Source: Diplocarpon mali
Lineage: Eukaryota > Ascomycota > Leotiomycetes > Helotiales > Drepanopezizaceae
Assembly: GCA_024741835.1 (NCBI GenBank)
Contig: JAENRP010000032.1
Location: forward strand, 62,775 to 126,774
DNA: 64,000 nt
Direction: 5' to 3'
Made by a program: the position numbers and the translations under genes. The stretch's first letter is position 1; each line of letters starts with the position of its first letter. The notes under the pieces are model-generated. The model was not told where the DNA came from, searched no databases, and worked only from the letters and a program-made list of their open reading frames with translations. Below, piece after piece: positions 1 to 11,782 of the stretch.

Positions 1-2
1 AA

Positions 3-959
3 CGAGCTGTCAAGTCTTTTAACCGCCTTTTTACTGTGGACGGTCACAAGGTCGGTGTGATATACATTGGCGAGAACCAAACGAATGAAGTAGAGATCCT
101 GGCGAATATCCAAGGAAGCAGTGACTACACTGATTTCCTTTCTCGTCTAGGCACTCTGACTAAGCTCAAGGGTGCCAAATTCAATACGCAGGGCTTGGAC
201 AAGGAGCACGACTCCGATGGTAAATACACCTTTTGTTGGCGCGATCGAGTAACGGAAATTGTTTTCCACGTCACAACACAAATGCCAACCAACTTGGACA
301 ACGACCCCCAATGCATTGGAAAGAAGAGACACATTGGAAACGATTTCGTCAATATCATCTTCAACAACTCGGGGCTTCCCTTCAAATTCGATACCTTCCC
401 GTCGCAATTCAACTACGTAAATATCGTCATCACTCCAGAATCTCGAGCATCCTTTGTTGCAACTCGTTTAAGATCAAAAATGCACGCAGACGACGCCTTC
501 TATAAGGTGCAAGTCATGAGCAAACCAGGATTTCCAGAGATTTCACCCGCTGCTGAGCCGAAAATTATGAGTTTGGCAGCTCTGCCCAGCTTCATTCGGT
601 TGTTGGCCCTTAATGCATCGGTGTTCTCACTGGTATGGGACAACAGAGAAGGAGGGGAGAATGTATCGTCATGGAGAAGCAGATTACAAGCCATCAACCG
701 AATCAGGGAAAGATACCGAGTCAAAGGTCTTGTTGCAACCGCCACGTCGCCTCCAGGAACCTCGAACGGTGCGAGTGTACGAGATAGCATCAACAGTTTG
801 CGAAGATCATCGGTTGCCAACTTCTTGACCAGTGCTACAAACGGACCAGAGGCCGCGTCTCAGAGATCATCGATATTGTCCACAGCTGATACGGAAGCAG
901 GGCCTTTGGCTGGGGAGGAGGGCCTTGTGGAAAGTCTTGATTTTTCGCGGTGGGCGTAA
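3..959 (+). CDS. TSC2: Tuberin (TSC2) homologue, C-terminal RapGAP part (5' truncated by window)
   Basis: The reading frame is open from base 3, so the gene begins upstream of the window and only the C-terminal ~318 residues are seen. The first ~145 residues match the Rap/Ran-GAP domain of tuberin: an HKVGVIYIGE strand, a YTDFLSRLG helix, then KKRHIGNDFVNIIFN, which holds the asparagine 'thumb' used to stimulate Rheb GTP hydrolysis. The family acts with hamartin as a GTPase-activating complex that switches off Rheb and hence TORC1. The rest is a polar, serine-rich tail of low conservation ending at TAA-like stop 957-959. No intron is needed in the visible part. Family assignment is strong; the exact tail is simply the open frame. 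Confidence 0.9.
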   Translation, partial: RAVKSFNRLFTVDGHKVGVIYIGENQTNEVEILANIQGSSDYTDFLSRLGTLTKLKGAKFNTQGLDKEHDSDGKYTFCWRDRVTEIVFHVTTQMPTNLDNDPQCIGKKRHIGNDFVNIIFNNSGLPFKFDTFPSQFNYVNIVITPESRASFVATRLRSKMHADDAFYKVQVMSKPGFPEISPAAEPKIMSLAALPSFIRLLALNASVFSLVWDNREGGENVSSWRSRLQAINRIRERYRVKGLVATATSPPGTSNGASVRDSINSLRRSSVANFLTSATNGPEAASQRSSILSTADTEAGPLAGEEGLVESLDFSRWA

Positions 960-2032
960 AAGGGGAACACATGGCGGCGTATTGGAGGGGGATAATACCA
1001 CAAAAGTTCTTTGAATTTCCGGCATGACGCGGCGCATCTGGCCCTCGAGGCCTGGTCTGTATATTATATGGCTCTTGTGGCTTGAGGAGACTCTTCGCTT
1101 TTTTTTTAGAAAAAAAAAAACTCGCAATAAGGTCGTTGAAAAAGCTAACCGTCCCTCGCCCGCATGTCGAACGTCGTATCTCTATTTCTCTGCTTCGCTG
1201 TTTGCGAAAGAGTGAAGGACGTGCAGAATATGATCAAGTTCTATCGGCTAGGTAGGTACTCGTAGCGAGTTTGTGTATTCTAGAGTTCGGGGTTTCGGCC
1301 ACGCCGCAGGTCACACTCCTGTACCGAGAACCGTGTCCAAAGACCCGGGTTTCCAAAGCTTCTGCTTTGCTGTTTTGTCATTTCTGCCGAGTTCTACGTC
1401 CCTGAAGCAATCCGTAACAAACGCACCCAGTCAAAAGGGCGGATTCCTGCCTCGCCGGGTGGTTCCTTGAGCTCAGGATGTGGCGTGGCGCTGAATGTGG
1501 AGCTCCACGACGCAGCCGGACAATTCTCCGGGGGACCGCCATGAATCTCCAATCTGGCCGTGCTGCCGGCTCGCACCCTCCCAGCCTTTCTCGATGCCGG
1601 AGAGACGCCCCCGTCACCACCGGAACCACCTGGGTCACTCTATGCGAGATGAACGGATACCTCCCAGTCGGTTCTGGATTCGGAGCTGAGGTAAGTACGT
1701 ACTCATCACGCACCAGGTGACGAAACGGCCGAGAGCCGCATCGTCTCAGCTGCAGCCCGGCGGCTTTTTGAAACAAACGGTTGGGCCAGCTCACGTACCG
1801 CAAGGTAGCCAGGTCCGCCTCGGCCTTGGCCAGCAGCGAGTGCGTCAAGCCTCGTCGTAGGGATTTGGATTTTACGGCTTCTCGAAGACGGAGTAGGATC
1901 CACATCAACACCGCACTTGTCGTTCACCTTTTTTCCGCTTCTCTCCCTTTTCTCGCTTCCTGACCTCGCTTCCTGGCTTACTCGCTTACTCGCTTCCTGG
2001 CTTCCTCGCTCCCTTAGCCGAGAGTCATCGCT

Positions 2033-2083
2033 GAGGTGAGGTGAGGTGAAGTGAGGTGAGGTGAGGTAAGGTGAGATGAGGTA
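2033..2083. repeat. GAGGT pentanucleotide tandem repeat
   Basis: About ten imperfect copies of a 5-bp GAGGT/GAAGT/AAGGT unit. It is preceded (1960-2015) by imperfect CTCGCTTCCTGG-like units, giving a run of two simple-repeat families back to back. Confidence 0.8.
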
Positions 2084-2718
2084 CAGGTACAAGTGGCATC
2101 TCCTGGCGCCCGGTCTGCTTCGGATTCTCTCCTTCTGCCTCTCACCACCTGGCCAGACGGAGCCGCTGCACTCAACCACCACGGCACGGAAACGATACAT
2201 GTTCTCTTGTGCACTTGTGCACCGGTGTCCTGAAGAACAAGGTCGCGCGCCAAGGGGCAAGGCCAAGTGCAGCTCACAGTTGTGCTACTGCAATGACTGT
2301 GATTAGCTCAACGGATTTGAGGCCGGGTATGTAGGCGTTGCGCCACAGTACTGGGTGCATCGGCACAGGACTTTTTTTTGGTTTGCAGATCAAAGCTTGC
2401 CGGGACAGATGGATCACTTTCCCGACAAAATGATGCTGTCCTTCTCCTGCTCTTGTCACAGCTGTGATTTCCGGAGATTTCTCCGACCGACACATCAGAG
2501 TCTCACCAGCCTCTTCAGTTTCCTGGTCGTCGTCTCCGTCGATGGCGACGTGACCCGGAAGCCTCTCCCCTCTTTCGATTCACCGGTTCAAGCATCGGCC
2601 AGAAGACCGGGCCAAGCCGGAGGAGGACCCAGGGAATCTACAGACGGGGAGCATGCCTTCTCGCGTATTTCTCTGGCTTTGCTTGGATCTGCCAAGGGCC
2701 GTGTGGGCAATACTCTCT

Positions 2719-2773
2719 GCCTTGCTGTGCCCTTGCTGTGCCCTTGCTGTGTCCTTGCTGTGTCCTTGCTGTG
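2719..2773. repeat. 11-bp minisatellite, five copies
   Basis: Five consecutive copies of an 11-bp unit (NCCTTGCTGTG), with only the first base of the unit changing (g, c, c, t, t). It lies in non-coding sequence upstream of the Fungal_trans_2 gene. Confidence 0.85.
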
Positions 2774-3232
2774 TACATATCGTGTAAATAGCGTGTACAT
2801 TTTGTGTAGGACGTGCAGGACGGTCGTAGGTAGCGCGCTGCCGTTTCAAGAGGGACCCTGTTAGTACAAGGCCGGGGTAAGGCTAGGGTGAAAGGCGCTA
2901 TTACGCTCCAAGTGAAGATGGATGGTCGATGCGAGACGGGATATACGGAGTAGGTTGTCTGAAGTCAAATAGCCAGAGCTGATTGTATTTTTTTAAGCTT
3001 TGGCCGGGGATGGAATGCTGGCTAAATCCGCTTAAAAACACACCGGCCTGGGAAGCCGTCCCACGCCGGCTTCAACTAAACGCTGCGGCGCTGCACTATT
3101 AGCAGGGGCAGATCACGCTCGCCTAACCAGAATCAGCGAAATCTTCCCTCGGCAGCCCGCGAGCTCGGCCCAAATTGCGGAAGTCAGCTGGATTTTCCTG
3201 CTCGATTTCGACAGCTCGAGCTGTCTAATAAC

Positions 3233-4351
3233 ATGAACAGTAAAATCGGCGACCCCTCGGACAAGGAGCGCCCACTACCAAAGCCGCCCACCTACAGCTT
3301 CATCACCATCAACGATCCGAAGGAAACCAAATCTCGCTCGAAGAAGCGTCAGGTCAGATCCGCTGTAGCTTACTACCAGCATCACAAGCACGATGGCGAG
3401 GATGCTGAATGGGGTGGCCGGAGAAGGGGGTTGAAGAGGACTTCTCAGTCTCCTGCCACTGCACTTCCACTCGAGCGAACTGACTCCGAGGGAACGAGGT
3501 CGACTCAGCCTACGCCCAGTCCCCTCGAGGAAATACCGGATTTCATTTCCGAGTTCTACCCGTCTTACCAGCCGGATGTTACTTTACATGGGACTCGGGT
3601 CGATCCGTACCAATCCTACCCCATCGACTGGAAACCCGACTACGGGCCGATCTTGGACTTCTGTGAGTTGCCGCCTTTTGTATCCTGGGCACCTCGTGCA
3701 ATGGACCTTCGGGCGTTAACCCTCGTCGCGCAGAGCTGACTCGATCTAGATATCACCCATGTTCTAATCGACACGCCGGCCATATCACAACCGGGAACAG
3801 TATTCCTGCTGAGGTCACTCTGGCTGCCATTCATGATGACCAAGAGCAGCATATTCTACGCCGCACTCGCATTCGCAGGAGCAACCTTCCATTCGCAGCG
3901 CAAACGTCCTCTCGACGCCCCCATTCTGCTCGAGCTCCGGCACAGAGCCATATCCTCCATCAACGGGACTCTGTCCGACCCAGAATCCTGCAAGACCGAC
4001 CAGATGATAGCAGCGGTATTCTGTCTGTCGCTTCTGGAATCTATGCACGGGGATGCGGCGTCGTATCAGATCCATATGGGGGGATTGGCGAAGATGGTGG
4101 GCTTGCGAGGCGGCCTGGAAAATATTGGGCTAGATGGCTTGATCAAGAGGATGGTCCTTTGGCTAGACTACAACCACGCCAAGGTTCACGGGTCGGCATT
4201 AGTGTTTAACGAGAGTGATGTGGTGGAGTTGCGGCCAAGCCCTTTCAAGCACCTCAAGGATGCAGCGCCTTCGTCTCGCAGCGGTATTCACAGGAATCAA
4301 AAGTCGGAGTCGAGGATACCAGTTGAATTCGGACAGTTTGAGATGGGTTGA
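3233..4351 (+). CDS. Fungal_trans_2-like transcription-factor-related protein without zinc cluster
   Basis: Two exons, 3233-3662 and 3750-4351, joined by an 87-bp GTGAGT...TAG intron, give 343 residues. Without the join the first frame stops at 3739; with it the protein runs smoothly as ...GPILDF-YITHVLIDTP... An N-terminal basic motif (KSRSKKRQVRSAVAYYQHHK, about residues 35-54) is typical of a large group of Pezizomycotina proteins that carry a Fungal_trans_2 (fungal-specific transcription factor) helical domain, here roughly residues 100-280. No Zn2Cys6 cluster is present, so DNA binding is unproven. The start ATG is the first in frame. Family call is from recognised sequence style, function is inferred; the target genes are unknown. 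Confidence 0.75.
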
Positions 4352-6097
4352 CGCATCGCAATCTGGGTTTCTCAAAAGTCTTATGGCACTCGGGTGTAAC
4401 TGAGTATGGGTTGGGAATGAGGCGGGTGTACAAAAGATATATCTGGCGCAAATTTATCTTAGTCGCCATGTAATTAGTTTCATCGCTGAACATAGACACC
4501 CGATGCCCCCTGCCTGCTCTCCGGCGCCCTGGGCTCAGGCAAACAGGAGTCGGTGTTGCGGACGAAAGAGCATTGAGCATCGAAAATTGATTTCAGCCAT
4601 TCTGCATTCGACATACCCCGAATGTATCCTCTCCTTTATTACTGCATGATCCCTCAGCCAATGTTGGCTTGCCTCCCCCCCCCCCTCTGGGCGAGTCACA
4701 CAACCCGGCAAGCTCGCTTAAAGTCAAGCGAGGAGCTCAGCGACAAACAAACAGGGAGCCATCCCCACCTCACCAACCTCGTCTGACCTGTTCTCTGCCC
4801 TTTCCAAAAAGCCGAGCGTTTTAAGGCCCAAGTACCTACGAGGCGACCCCTAGGTGTTATGTATTGCTAAGCTCTTGACAAGTGATGACAAGCGATGACT
4901 TGGTGTTGACATGCAGCCGGGTCACGGGGGAAGAGACTCGGGGGTTAAACGCTCCGCGGCACAACTTACGGCTCTCTACCTGCAGTACCCCAACTACACC
5001 TCTATCCAGATATCCATCTTTAGGAGATTGCCGCCAAGCGCCGCTGTGCAAGACAGTCAAGTCGCCTCGAGTGAAACTAGTGTTGACATTTGACTGGGCG
5101 AGGGGGGAGATACTAGGTGCTCTACACGTGTGCCGTTGCACACCTACATCTCTCTGCTTGCATTGTTCAGCTCGGAACCCATTCAAAGTCTCTCATGGAG
5201 AAGAGCGACACCACGCACCTTCATTCCGGACAGCCAGCTGCGACGGGCTCAAGAGATCATGTAGACCACGATCTCGTGTAGCGTCGACAGGTGGGAACTG
5301 CACGTCCAGACACCCAGACCCGAGCCGGGCCCCTTCGATCGAATCTGCGAAGCCCGAATCTTGCACCTTTTCCATCGTTTCCCTCGTGTGCCGAGGTGCT
5401 TGACCTCCTCCGCCAAGAGCTTCGAAGAACCTCGTCCGGGTAGCTCGCAGCGGCTACAGTGACGAGCCCCGGGCCGTTGACCATGCTTGAGATCCCATCG
5501 CACAAACAACCTTGGAGGTTAGAGGTTCTCGCGGTGTGCTGGTTTCTTGCTCGATACATGGTACATGAAGGTGCAGCAATGCATTGGCCTGATAACTAAA
5601 CATTCCTGAAGCTTCATTGTTTTCGCGTTGGTGTGAATCGCCTGAACAGGCTTTCGAAAAATGGCCAACGTGCCAGGGTCCTATGGGCAGTGTGCAGAGA
5701 GAATCATTCTATCAAAGAAAGCACAAAAACTTGCGTGTGTAGTGTTCCAATGTACCAGATGCAATAACGATATGGAACATAACCTGGTCCTGTATTAGCT
5801 CACAGGCAGTACCCTCGGAGAACACAATTTATTGAACCGAGAATTTCAGACCAAGAGCTATTCAACAGCCGTAAGGTCAGAAGATAGTGCGTTGCGAAAG
5901 TTTCATTTTAGATCCGGAGCCCAGACGAAGCGCTCTTCCCAGCTTCGGCCCATCAACGCCAGAACCAGGCAAGATCCCATTCCCATATATATCACCACAG
6001 CACCATTTGCAAGTGCCGATTTTCCCAAAGCCGTAGCGCCTCCGCTGGTATCATGAATTCAGAAGCAGCAATTTCCATCCCATGTCCAAAAATTTGC
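4352..6097. other. Intergenic region without supported genes
   Basis: About 1.75 kb between two convergent genes. It holds a C-tract at 4674-4685 and open frames up to 173 codons on both strands, none with recognisable family similarity or plausible splice structure. Nothing else is evident. Confidence 0.55.
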
Positions 6098-6598
6098 TCA
6101 ATCACTCGACGCGCAACCTCTGCATCCGCAACTTACGCACTCTACCGCTTGATCCTCCTTCATCTGCGCTTTCGGCACGCGGCATATGCAGGTAGAGTTG
6201 AAGTTCGTCTCCTTGGTCTGTACACAGCGAAGACAGCACAACTGGCGCAAATCAGCCTCTGCTCCTCATACTAAACTAAGCCACATGGAACATACCTTCT
6301 CATAGCCAGTCTTCTTCCACTTCGCAATTAGCATCTTATCCGCATACCCGTTCTTCAGCAGATATTCGTAGAGATCCTTGCTGATCGCCTCCTTCTCGTA
6401 GTACAGTTCGTAAACATATCGGCTGCGCTGATGGCTGATCTGAAAGATGGGCCAGTGGACAGCGTGTCGCGGGACGTTGGTAGACGAGGCATTCTCCGCG
6501 TCTTTCATCTTGTTGCTGAAGATTAGGAGGTCGTCTTCTATGTCCGAGAAGCCTGCTGGGGGAGCTTTGCGCTTGCTTGCATGACGGATGGCAGGCAT
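6098..6598 (-). CDS. BUD31: Pre-mRNA splicing factor BUD31 (G10 protein)
   Basis: Two exons on the minus strand, 6598-6296 and 6241-6098, with a 54-bp intron (GTATGT...CAG), encode 148 residues, the usual size of the G10/BUD31 family. Exon 1 carries SKRKAPPAGFSDIE near the N-terminus and the WPIFQISHQRSRYVYELYY and AISKDLYEYLLKNGYADK blocks. Exon 2 supplies the cysteine-rich C-terminus, with CCLRC, CIC and CVSCGCRGC motifs that bind a zinc cluster. BUD31 is a component of the activated spliceosome (NTC-related complex) in the nucleus. The frame continues upstream to 6826, but the Met at 6598 matches the family start. It is divergently arranged with the complex I subunit gene, 239 bp apart. 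Confidence 0.95.
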
Positions 6599-6837
6599 TT
6601 CGTTTTTCAAGGTTTCGACGGCGTCCGCTCTATTACTGGAAGGATGCAAGATGGGTGATTCAGGTTGTAGATCGTTGGAATATAGTGCCGTGGGGTATGT
6701 CAACGCCGTGTTGGGTTCCAGGTTGAATTGAAACTCAGCCTCGTTTTTGCAGTAGCTACACGTGATTGGAACCTCGTCGGTTTCCAGGCTCCACGCAACC
6801 TCATCGGAGGCAGTCAATTGAAGCACAACACACCACG
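6599..6837. promoter_or_regulatory. Shared 239-bp divergent promoter region (BUD31 / NUO-14.8)
   Basis: Only 239 bp separate the two start codons, so both 5' leaders and core promoters must lie here. No clear TATA box was recognised. The bidirectional use is inferred from gene arrangement. Confidence 0.6.
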
Positions 6838-7605
6838 ATGGTTATCAACCCTACACATCTTGCGCAGCGGACGCGCCAGTGTGAGTTTCATGTCCAGGCG
6901 TATCGTGAGGTACTGGGAAAGCTAATTGGCTGTGCAGCGCTCAACTGGGCAGACGCCCAGCGGAGAGTCTTGAAGAGCTACCGAGAATGGATCAGATCTG
7001 TTTGTGCCCTACGGAGTCTGCAACACCCAAAGACAGAGGAGAGAGAGTTGGGGCTTCAGGCAATTGGCGGTCGGCGGGGGGAGATTGGGAAGCAGAGCAA
7101 GGGCTAATGGACATGCACAGGCTCCAGAGATTCAAACCATGTACTCGCTCAGTATTACGGTACCAGCATTGAGGACGAAGATGCGGCAGGAGTTTGAGAG
7201 GCATCGATATGTGAGCCAGCTTCCGGTGGTGGACAAGCTGCTTTTCCAGAGTCATGCGGAATATCAGGTGTGTGGAAGCTTCACCTCATGATCTGGCGGG
7301 AATACGCAACTGGAAGCGATCGATTACCAGCATGGGGGAAACTCGGGCGGCCACTCCATCTGCTGAGATACTTAATGGAGGAAACCGATGGAGATGTGTT
7401 GGCCTGAACTTGGCTAATACCCCCCGTCTACAGGAAACCCTGAACTACTGGAAGCAGTTACCACACATCCTCAAATACTTCCGAGCAGAAGAAGAGCCCA
7501 ACGCACGCCGACCAGCAAACTTTATGAGCGGATTCCTCGAGGCAAGTCTGAGTTACCCAAATAACCCGTCTGCCATAAGCTAATGACAAACAGGGTCGCA
7601 ACTGA
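6838..7605 (+). CDS. nuo-14.8: NADH:ubiquinone oxidoreductase 14.8 kDa LYR subunit (NDUFA6/B14)
   Basis: Five exons: 6838-6880, 6938-6999, 7121-7267, 7434-7541 and 7594-7605, giving 123 residues, the family length. The product starts MVINPTHLAQRTRQS and continues LNWADAQRRVLKSYREWIR, a complex 1 LYR domain; later come MRQEFERHRYVSQLPVVDKLLF and a charged C-terminus. LYR subunits sit on the matrix arm of respiratory complex I with the mitochondrial acyl carrier protein. The final intron (7542-7593) has a GC donor, AG|GCAAGT, and its splicing gives the short ending GRN-stop; retention would add 14 other residues and stop at 7583. The other introns use GTGAGT, GTTTGT and GTGTGT donors. Assignment is firm; the last exon rests on the GC-AG call. 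Confidence 0.93.
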
Positions 7606-7732
7606 ACGCTTCTTTTTGTTTCGCAGTCTTTTGTACATACTCCAAATGAACCACAATAAAATCCCGAAATCTACCCTTTCTGTACGCCGAACAATGCTAT
7701 GCTAAATCTTTTTACCTTGAGTACCCTGGGTA

Positions 7733-8363
7733 TCATGCATTTTTTGATGCAGTGAATTCTTCTCGGGCATCAATGAACTTGGTTGCTACCACATCGCATA
7801 GGTCAATCAAGTCTGCAAATCCTTTGTCCAATGCAGCTACAGCTGTCGTGCCTTCTGTGAATACGTCAACTCTGGTCCGGGTGTGAAGCAAAAGCTACAG
7901 ACCGTAGGTTTGAATTCGGATGTTCATCAGTTCTTCCGAGGGATGAGGAATCGAGTATCCGCAGAATTCGACATCGGGACTGAGGAAGGAATTCAAATCA
8001 GCGCGGTCATCCTGAAATCATAGCTCTGGAGACAGAAGTCCCATAGAACGCGGGGTCAGGTTGCCTACTTCTTCATAATGATATACCGTAATGAGTTCCC
8101 CAGTGTATGGTCCTCTTTCTTGAACTCGAACGAAGCAGCGGTATCCGACGATCCTGGGAGCTACAGTAGTTCATTTAATATAACACATCTCCACCTAGAG
8201 AATGATTCCGGCTTACAATTCTGATCCGCTGCTCGTCGACCCAGGGCTCTTCTTTGGCTGTTGCTGGCGCAGGGCTTCCTTCCTCGACAGCGAGGGCGTC
8301 GCTCATCGAGACATCCTCATCATTTGATACAGCAGTAGTCGTCGCCTTCTTCTTTGGTGGCAT
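7733..8363 (-). CDS. RPC19: RNA polymerases I and III subunit RPC19 (AC19/RPAC2)
   Basis: Four exons on the minus strand, 8363-8217, 8160-8069, 7979-7903 and 7854-7733, encode 145 residues. The N-terminus ([10 protein letters not shown]...) is acidic and variable. The alpha-like dimerisation domain follows: [19 protein letters not shown], then [22 protein letters not shown] and a C-terminal helix [28 protein letters not shown] is the hallmark of the RpoA N-terminal fold shared by AC19. AC19 pairs with AC40 in the assembly platform of polymerases I and III in the nucleus. Introns are 56, 89 and 48 bp with GTAAGC, GTAGGC and GTCTGT donors; all joins keep frame. The gene converges on NUO-14.8, with 127 bp between the stops. 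Confidence 0.95.
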
Positions 8364-9216
8364 GATGGAATGTTGCTGGGACTTATGTAAACATCTGAAG
8401 CTGGCGCAATGCCGGACGTGGTGAAGAATTTCTTATCATGAATCTATCGCGGTTGCGCTAAGCCTAGCCCGCCAAGCTTCTTTCTCGACTCTGAACTCGC
8501 TCGAGGCTGCTTGCAAGCCTTGAGCTCCCGAAGGCACAGAACACTCCCAGAACAGTAAAATACAATGTCGTCACGTGTACGTCATTTCCTGTGATTCCAA
8601 GGTAGTGCCTTGGGTACAGTTATCTTGTGGTTCTTCTGTATTGAACTTACATTATTTACACCTCAATCTCGTGACCTGTTCACTACCGACAGCACTGGCT
8701 GAGTAAGTTATTCGGAGGCGCCCTTCGCCCTGCAGGATCGAGTGGAGGGCATTGATATCCAACGGCGGCACACAGAACGCTTCTCCTGAATTGCCATGCC
8801 ATCTCGGGGAACAAAGGATACAGGCTGTTCAGTGTCCGAAGAAGAGGGCCAGTTATTGCTTGGGGACGTGGTTGGTACTCGTACCCAGCGTCATACGGTG
8901 CGACCATAGTTTGCTCCAATGCGGCATTCGATTCTGCGAGTCAATATTTGCGACCGCGTGGCTACCGACATACCAGTATCAAAGGTTCGCTCGGGCACCA
9001 GTCATTGATGGAATTGGGACGCATCAATTTGCCAATTATCCCGACATCACCATGTCCCCTTTCGTCCGAAAGAGACGCGATGCAACCAAACTACGAGGCG
9101 CTGGTCAGTTTGGTATTGAAGCGCAGAAGACATGCAAGTGCGATGGCGCATGCCGAAAGACTCATGACAATGCAAGATGGCCATTAATAGACGCAGCCAA
9201 TCTCTCGAGTGTTCCT

Positions 9217-9430
9217 GGTGATCCTCGAGGAGTTTGGGGATGAGACAACGAACGCTTCTGTGATCTGAGCGGGGTCGCCCGGTTGTTTTTCCTTCCTGGA
9301 CTCCCTTCGACCACTTTTATCTTCCCCCGGGTAGTGATGGTGATCCTCGAGGAGTTCCAGTCATGAGATGAGACAACTGACGCTTCTGCGGTCTGAGCGA
9401 GATCACTAGTTCGCCTGGAAGGAGATTCTT
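9217..9430. repeat. Imperfect direct duplication, period 122 bp
   Basis: GGTGATCCTCGAGGAGTT occurs at 9217 and again at 9339. In both copies it is followed by a related stretch containing ATGAGACAAC, a CGCTTCTG box, a TCTGAGCG box and CTTCCTGGA. The copies differ by substitutions and small indels, so the duplication is old. Confidence 0.75.
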
Positions 9431-11180
9431 CTCTTCCTGGAGGACAACGTGACTATTTTTTGTCCCTTGGCCTTTTTCCCATCGCGACGCATGGATGTGA
9501 GTTTGATTGGAGGCCGAGGTTGGCCAGCGTTTCATGGCGCGCAGGCATACGGACCCCGAGTGGTGGTGGGAGCAACAAGGTACGCAAGCCCAGGCTGAGG
9601 CATTTCTACTCTACCGTGAACAGTACTGTCGAGTATCCACAGTCGAGTGTCTATCTACTCGACGACGACATACCGGTAGAGTGAGTACTTGTAGTATCCT
9701 CGGCCGGGCTTGACACCAATCACGATCGAGAGCGCGCTGCCACGTTTGATCCGACGCATGGGCTCACGGCGGACTACTTCGTACATACGAGCTTCTCACT
9801 TTCCCTATGATTACAGGACTGAGTACACGACACGAATTGAGATGCCGTCGAGGGAGTAGGAAATGTGAAGAGTAAACTTCCAATTTGCGGCGAATCATGC
9901 AAGCCAGGATTGGGGCCGCTGCCACCGGCCGGAAGCTCCAGGACAGGCGATGGGGGCACCGTCTGTGCCCGCCGCTGATCCCATCTCTTGTCAGAATCGT
10001 GGGAGTCACATCATCCACCTGAACTCAACTCGACCTTTTCCAGGCACCACCGCCCCCTCTCACAAGCGAAACCTCCCCTTCGATTTTCAAGCTCCTGCCA
10101 AGCAACCTCGCACGACAATGCCGAGTCCTGGTCGACCGATTGGATATCAGCGGCGATACATCATGCGTCTCTCGCTGGGTCGAATTGCTGTTTCCTCTGT
10201 ATTGTCGGGGCCGGTTCTATGGCACGACAAGCCGTTGTTATCTGGACACGATGGCTCCAACTTCTCCAGTCAACCCGCAAGAGACGCCAAAGCGGCGTGG
10301 GGGGGGGATTCGTGTGCGATATGTGTCTGTGTGTATGTCTGCCTTGTGGCCTCGTGCCATGTCAATTGATCCCAAGCATGAACTCTCGTGCGACACTCTG
10401 CGGTCTGCTTTTCCCCGTCTCTTCCTTTCTTGCCCTCGTCCTTCGCCACGGGCATGGAGCTACTCGTGGCCGTCGTGTGGATACGCTTACATGCCGATTG
10501 CGACGGTCGAGGTAACGCCAGGAGAGGGCACAAAGCTACAATACGAGACTGTCATACCGAGATGGAAAGAAAGCGCACATCTTCCACTTCCCACGGAAGC
10601 CAAAACGAAGTTCTCCCCCAATCATTTCATTTCCCGCAGCTAGATAGGCTCATATGGGTATGTTTGGGCAGACGATCTCGAAAAGTTTCACGGCTGCGCG
10701 ATGGCCCCCCTCCCCTCCCTTGGTGTCTCCGCTTTCTGCAGCTGGCGGAAATACAGTGTAAGGGAGCACCCAACCCGGTCTGGTCTAGATGACCAGGCCA
10801 TATTAGCAAGATCCATCTACCGGAAACATCGACACTGGGGGGAGATTCCGACGGCCAGTTCATGAGAGATCAGACGCAGCAGTGACTCCTGCGTCCTTCC
10901 CTTCCTATTGCCGGCTATTATTGTTGACATCCCACATCCAACCACCTCATCTCCGTCATCCAGACGGGGGGGGGCCCGCCTGTTGGGTTGGGATTGGGTT
11001 GGGGCTGGGTTGGGTGTGCGGTGCGCTGCCTTGCCTTGTCCCACTTGATTCCTCCAAACAGTCTTTGGGCTAGTCCGCTGAGCTTCGCGGAGGTCTCGTC
11101 ACCCACGCAAGCGCAGGAGCTGATCATGTACACGGTCGGCGGAACCCAGGACGTAACTGGCACGGGGAGAAGTCTCTGGA

Positions 11181-11220
11181 CGGCGACGGCGACGGCAACG
11201 ACGACGGCGACGGCGACTGC
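11181..11220. repeat. GGCGAC hexanucleotide/trinucleotide microsatellite
   Basis: Imperfect run of CGGCGA/CGACGA units. It is one of several short triplet or hexamer repeats in the 2-kb leader region before the low-complexity protein gene. Confidence 0.7.
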
Positions 11221-11372
11221 TGGTTTGCTACGAGGTGCTACCTGGTACAAAGACACCATGATTGGATGGGGTCAGCGCTCAAACCCGCCGTGTCGCGCTA
11301 CAGGCCTGGTGAGTAGGAGTCGCAGGTAATGTGCGCTTGGATAATGAGATATGGAGTTTGGGTTGTTGCAGG

Positions 11373-11406
11373 CCAGTGCCAGTGCCAGTGCCAGTGCCAG
11401 TGCCAG
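11373..11406. repeat. CCAGTG hexanucleotide repeat
   Basis: About five and a half perfect copies of CCAGTG in non-coding sequence. Confidence 0.8.
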
Positions 11407-11740
11407 CCCCGAAAGCCTCTGACCCCATCCCTCCGCCTTCCCCCTCGCAACCCCCTCCATCCTTGGGCCCCGCCCGTCACCTACCAGAGTCCCCTCTCTG
11501 TACCCACCCTCCCCCTCTGGCCTCTGGGATCAACTGCGTCCGGACGGCGCTCGTAGAGCACCTACATGGTCTGGCACTATCGATCTTTGAAACAACTAAG
11601 AAATACACCACGGAGTAAAAGCTCATGCCGCCAAAAGGCAAAACCCGGGGCAGAGCAGGCAGAGCAGACTGGTTCATAAAGACCTCACCGCCACCTCCAG
11701 ATCTGCCGAAACCTCCTCCTCTGACTCTGCGTCTTCGTTG

Positions 11741-11782
11741 GCGACTGCGACGGCGACTGCGACTGCGACTGCGACTGCGACT
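11741..11782. repeat. GCGACT hexanucleotide repeat
   Basis: Six to seven near-perfect copies of GCGACT (one GCGACG variant), about 500 bp upstream of the start codon at 12275. Confidence 0.8.

Larger units (their letters stand above)
960..3232. other. Intergenic region without supported genes
   Basis: About 2.3 kb between the tuberin homologue and the Fungal_trans_2 gene. Open frames of up to 186 codons exist on both strands but none resembles a protein family or shows a credible exon pattern. The region contains two tandem repeats (2033-2083 and 2719-2773, listed separately) and a short T/A run near 1095-1120. Confidence 0.6.
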
